From: Cyanobacteria bacterium UBA8803
GTDB taxonomy: Bacteria; Cyanobacteriota; Cyanobacteriia; Cyanobacteriales; Coleofasciculaceae
Direction: 5' to 3'
Assembly: GCA_003505715.1 (NCBI GenBank)
Contig: DNXU01000452.1
Location: 21,991 to 27,975 of the forward strand
DNA length: 5,985 nt
Shown here: positions 4,698-5,985 of the stretch, in pieces
How positions within the stretch are numbered: position 1 is the stretch's first letter
Layout: each line of letters begins with the position of its first letter
Notes under the pieces: generated by a model
Told to the model about the DNA's origin: nothing
What the model saw: only the letters and a program-made list of their open reading frames with translations
Databases searched by the model: none
Made by a program: the position numbers and the translations under genes

Positions 4698-5959
4698 AAA
4701 GAAATCACTTTAAAAAACTAGGCCGCTTATTGGTCACAATCAGCACTATCGCCTGCGCATTTTTCCTGCTATTGTTTATTTTATTCTCCCCTATCTCCAC
4801 CAGCCAGGAAGCCCCCTATATCTCGGTTTTTCAGGAAGTTTGGCAAACTGTTAATGATAATTTTTACGATCCTCAATTTAATGGAGTTGACTGGCAGGCG
4901 ATTCAAAAAAAGTATGAACCCTTAGTAAAACAGACAAAATCTATCGATGAGGCCGCAGTTGTCATCAATCAAATGTTATCAGAGTTAAACACCTCTCATA
5001 CCCGTTTCTATACCCAAACTGAACCTGCCTATTACCAACTTCTGGGTATCTTCAACCAAGGTTCTTTCGCAGAGGCGATCGCTAAACTTTTTCCCAATGG
5101 CAACTTCAACTATACCCATATTGGCATTTTCACTAAAAATATTGACGGCAAAACCTTCATCACTGGTATTCTAGATAACACTCCTGCCGCTCAAGTGGGT
5201 CTCCAAGTAGGAGACCAAATCCTAGCTGTTGATGGCCAGCCCTACCAACCAATAGCCTCATTTGCTGGCAAAGCTGACCAAGAGGTTGAGCTATCAATTC
5301 AACCTACTCCCGATCCCAACAGCATCAAAAAGATAACCATAATTCCTCGAAAAATCAACCCGAACACGGTTTTATTAGATGCTATGGACAATAGTATCGA
5401 AATTATCGAGCAAGAACAGCTAAAACTAGGCTATATCCACATCTGGTCTTATGCAGGCGAACAATATCAAGAATTGCTGGAAGATGAAATTGCCTATGGC
5501 CGACTTAAACAAGCTGATGGTTTAATTTTAGACTTAAGAGATGGCTGGGGTGGAGCGACTCCCAATTACCTCAATATTTTTACTGACAAAGTCCCCATAT
5601 TAACTATGGTAGAGCGGGATGGAAGACCCAGAACCATAGACTATCAGTGGCGCAAGCCTGTGGTTATGATTGTAAATGAGGGCACCAGAAGCGGTAAAGA
5701 AATTTTGGCCTATGGCTTTAAGCAATATGGTATCGGCAAAACAGTCGGCACTAAAACCGCAGGAGCAGTGCTGGCAGGCCGTCCCTTCCTAATGCAAGAT
5801 GGCAACCTCCTATATCTCGCTGTAGCTGATGTTTTTGTGAATGGAGAACGCCTAGAAGGGAAAGGCGTGATTCCAGATATTGAAGTACCATTTCAGGTCG
5901 AGTATGCAGGGGGAAGCGATCCCCAAAAAGACAAGGCAATAGAGGTACTAGTGCGCTGA
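4694..5959 (+). CDS. S41-family (CtpA-like) serine peptidase, membrane-anchored or exported
   Basis: The product is 421 residues; GGAAAAGGAAG (4676-4686) upstream supports ATG 4694. The N-terminus is basic (KRNHFKKLGR), followed by a hydrophobic helix at about 12-32, so it is a signal peptide or anchor and the enzyme should act in the periplasm or thylakoid lumen. Residues 43-106 are the S41 N-terminal helical part, with VWQTVNDNFYDP (49-60) and SHTRFY (101-106). A PDZ-like substrate-binding domain covers about 140-220 (AAQVGLQVGDQILAVDGQPY at 165-184). The protease core follows: LILDLRDGWGG (277-287), NEGTRSGKEIL (328-338) with probable nucleophile S333, and VGTKTAGAVLAGR (351-363). Relatives such as E. 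coli Prc use Ser plus a Lys 25 residues on; here that place is A358, with K335 and K354 nearby. The C-terminus has the usual GKGVIPDIEVPF (389-400). Substrate is unknown; assigning it the D1-processing CtpA role is not justified. Confidence 0.92.
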   Translation: MKRNHFKKLGRLLVTISTIACAFFLLLFILFSPISTSQEAPYISVFQEVWQTVNDNFYDPQFNGVDWQAIQKKYEPLVKQTKSIDEAAVVINQMLSELNTSHTRFYTQTEPAYYQLLGIFNQGSFAEAIAKLFPNGNFNYTHIGIFTKNIDGKTFITGILDNTPAAQVGLQVGDQILAVDGQPYQPIASFAGKADQEVELSIQPTPDPNSIKKITIIPRKINPNTVLLDAMDNSIEIIEQEQLKLGYIHIWSYAGEQYQELLEDEIAYGRLKQADGLILDLRDGWGGATPNYLNIFTDKVPILTMVERDGRPRTIDYQWRKPVVMIVNEGTRSGKEILAYGFKQYGIGKTVGTKTAGAVLAGRPFLMQDGNLLYLAVADVFVNGERLEGKGVIPDIEVPFQVEYAGGSDPQKDKAIEVLVR

Positions 5960-5985
5960 GAAACTGCCAAAAAATAAATTATCAA

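Larger units (their letters stand above)
161..5082. repeat. Nine HIP1 octamers (GCGATCGC) scattered through the window
   Basis: Perfect copies lie at 161-168, 227-234, 332-339, 788-795, 1208-1215, 4360-4367, 4386-4393, 4668-4675 and 5075-5082. HIP1 is a highly over-represented palindrome characteristic of many cyanobacterial genomes. Five are in the first half of the WD40 gene. There are none from 1216 to 4359, which includes the whole methyltransferase and beta-rich genes. Near misses ACGATCGC (2342-2349) and GCGATCGT (1928-1935) occur in the WD40 part. Confidence 0.9.

Noticed and set aside
5751..5939. Minus-strand frame at the end of the protease gene
   Set aside because: It is fully inside the conserved C-terminal part of the S41 protease and has no start signals.

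Overview
The window looks like chromosomal DNA from a cyanobacterium, probably a filamentous one. The evidence is nine perfect copies of the HIP1 octamer GCGATCGC in under 6 kb, a heptanucleotide short tandem repeat (GGTAATG/T) at the left edge, a GTAGAGACGTTCC inverted repeat and a C/G-rich palindromic repeat of kinds that, from memory, are scattered through cyanobacterial genomes, and a large WD40 protein. The species cannot be named from this sequence.

Layout. (1) 41-2524 (+) encodes an 827-residue protein. It has a hydrophobic N-terminal segment, eleven tandem 35/39-residue helical repeats rich in Gln and Leu, a linker, and a complete seven-bladed WD40 propeller. (2) 2571-3494 (+) encodes a Dam-like N6-adenine DNA methyltransferase (D12 class) with no restriction gene beside it. 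(3) 3495-3614 is a convergent intergenic region with a perfect 13-bp inverted repeat. (4) 3615-4094 (-) encodes a 159-residue, probably beta-sandwich protein of unknown function. (5) 4095-4410 is a divergent intergenic region with a 7-bp hairpin and one doubtful small reading frame. (6) 4411-4656 (+) is a small helical protein gene with a strong ribosome binding site. A C/G-rich repeat appears to have landed in its 3' part and shifted its frame; the probable original end still overlaps the next start codon as ATGA. (7) 4694-5959 (+) encodes a membrane-anchored or exported S41-family (CtpA-like) serine protease with an unusual active-site region.

How the genes relate. The WD40 and methyltransferase genes are codirectional and 46 nt apart, but nothing links their functions. 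The small helical gene and the protease appear to have been translationally coupled before the repeat inserted. No RNA gene, CRISPR array, transposase or complete mobile element is visible. The main points of interest are the layered internal duplication in the first protein, the repeat-broken small gene, the lysine displaced from the usual position in the protease, and the unassigned beta-rich protein.
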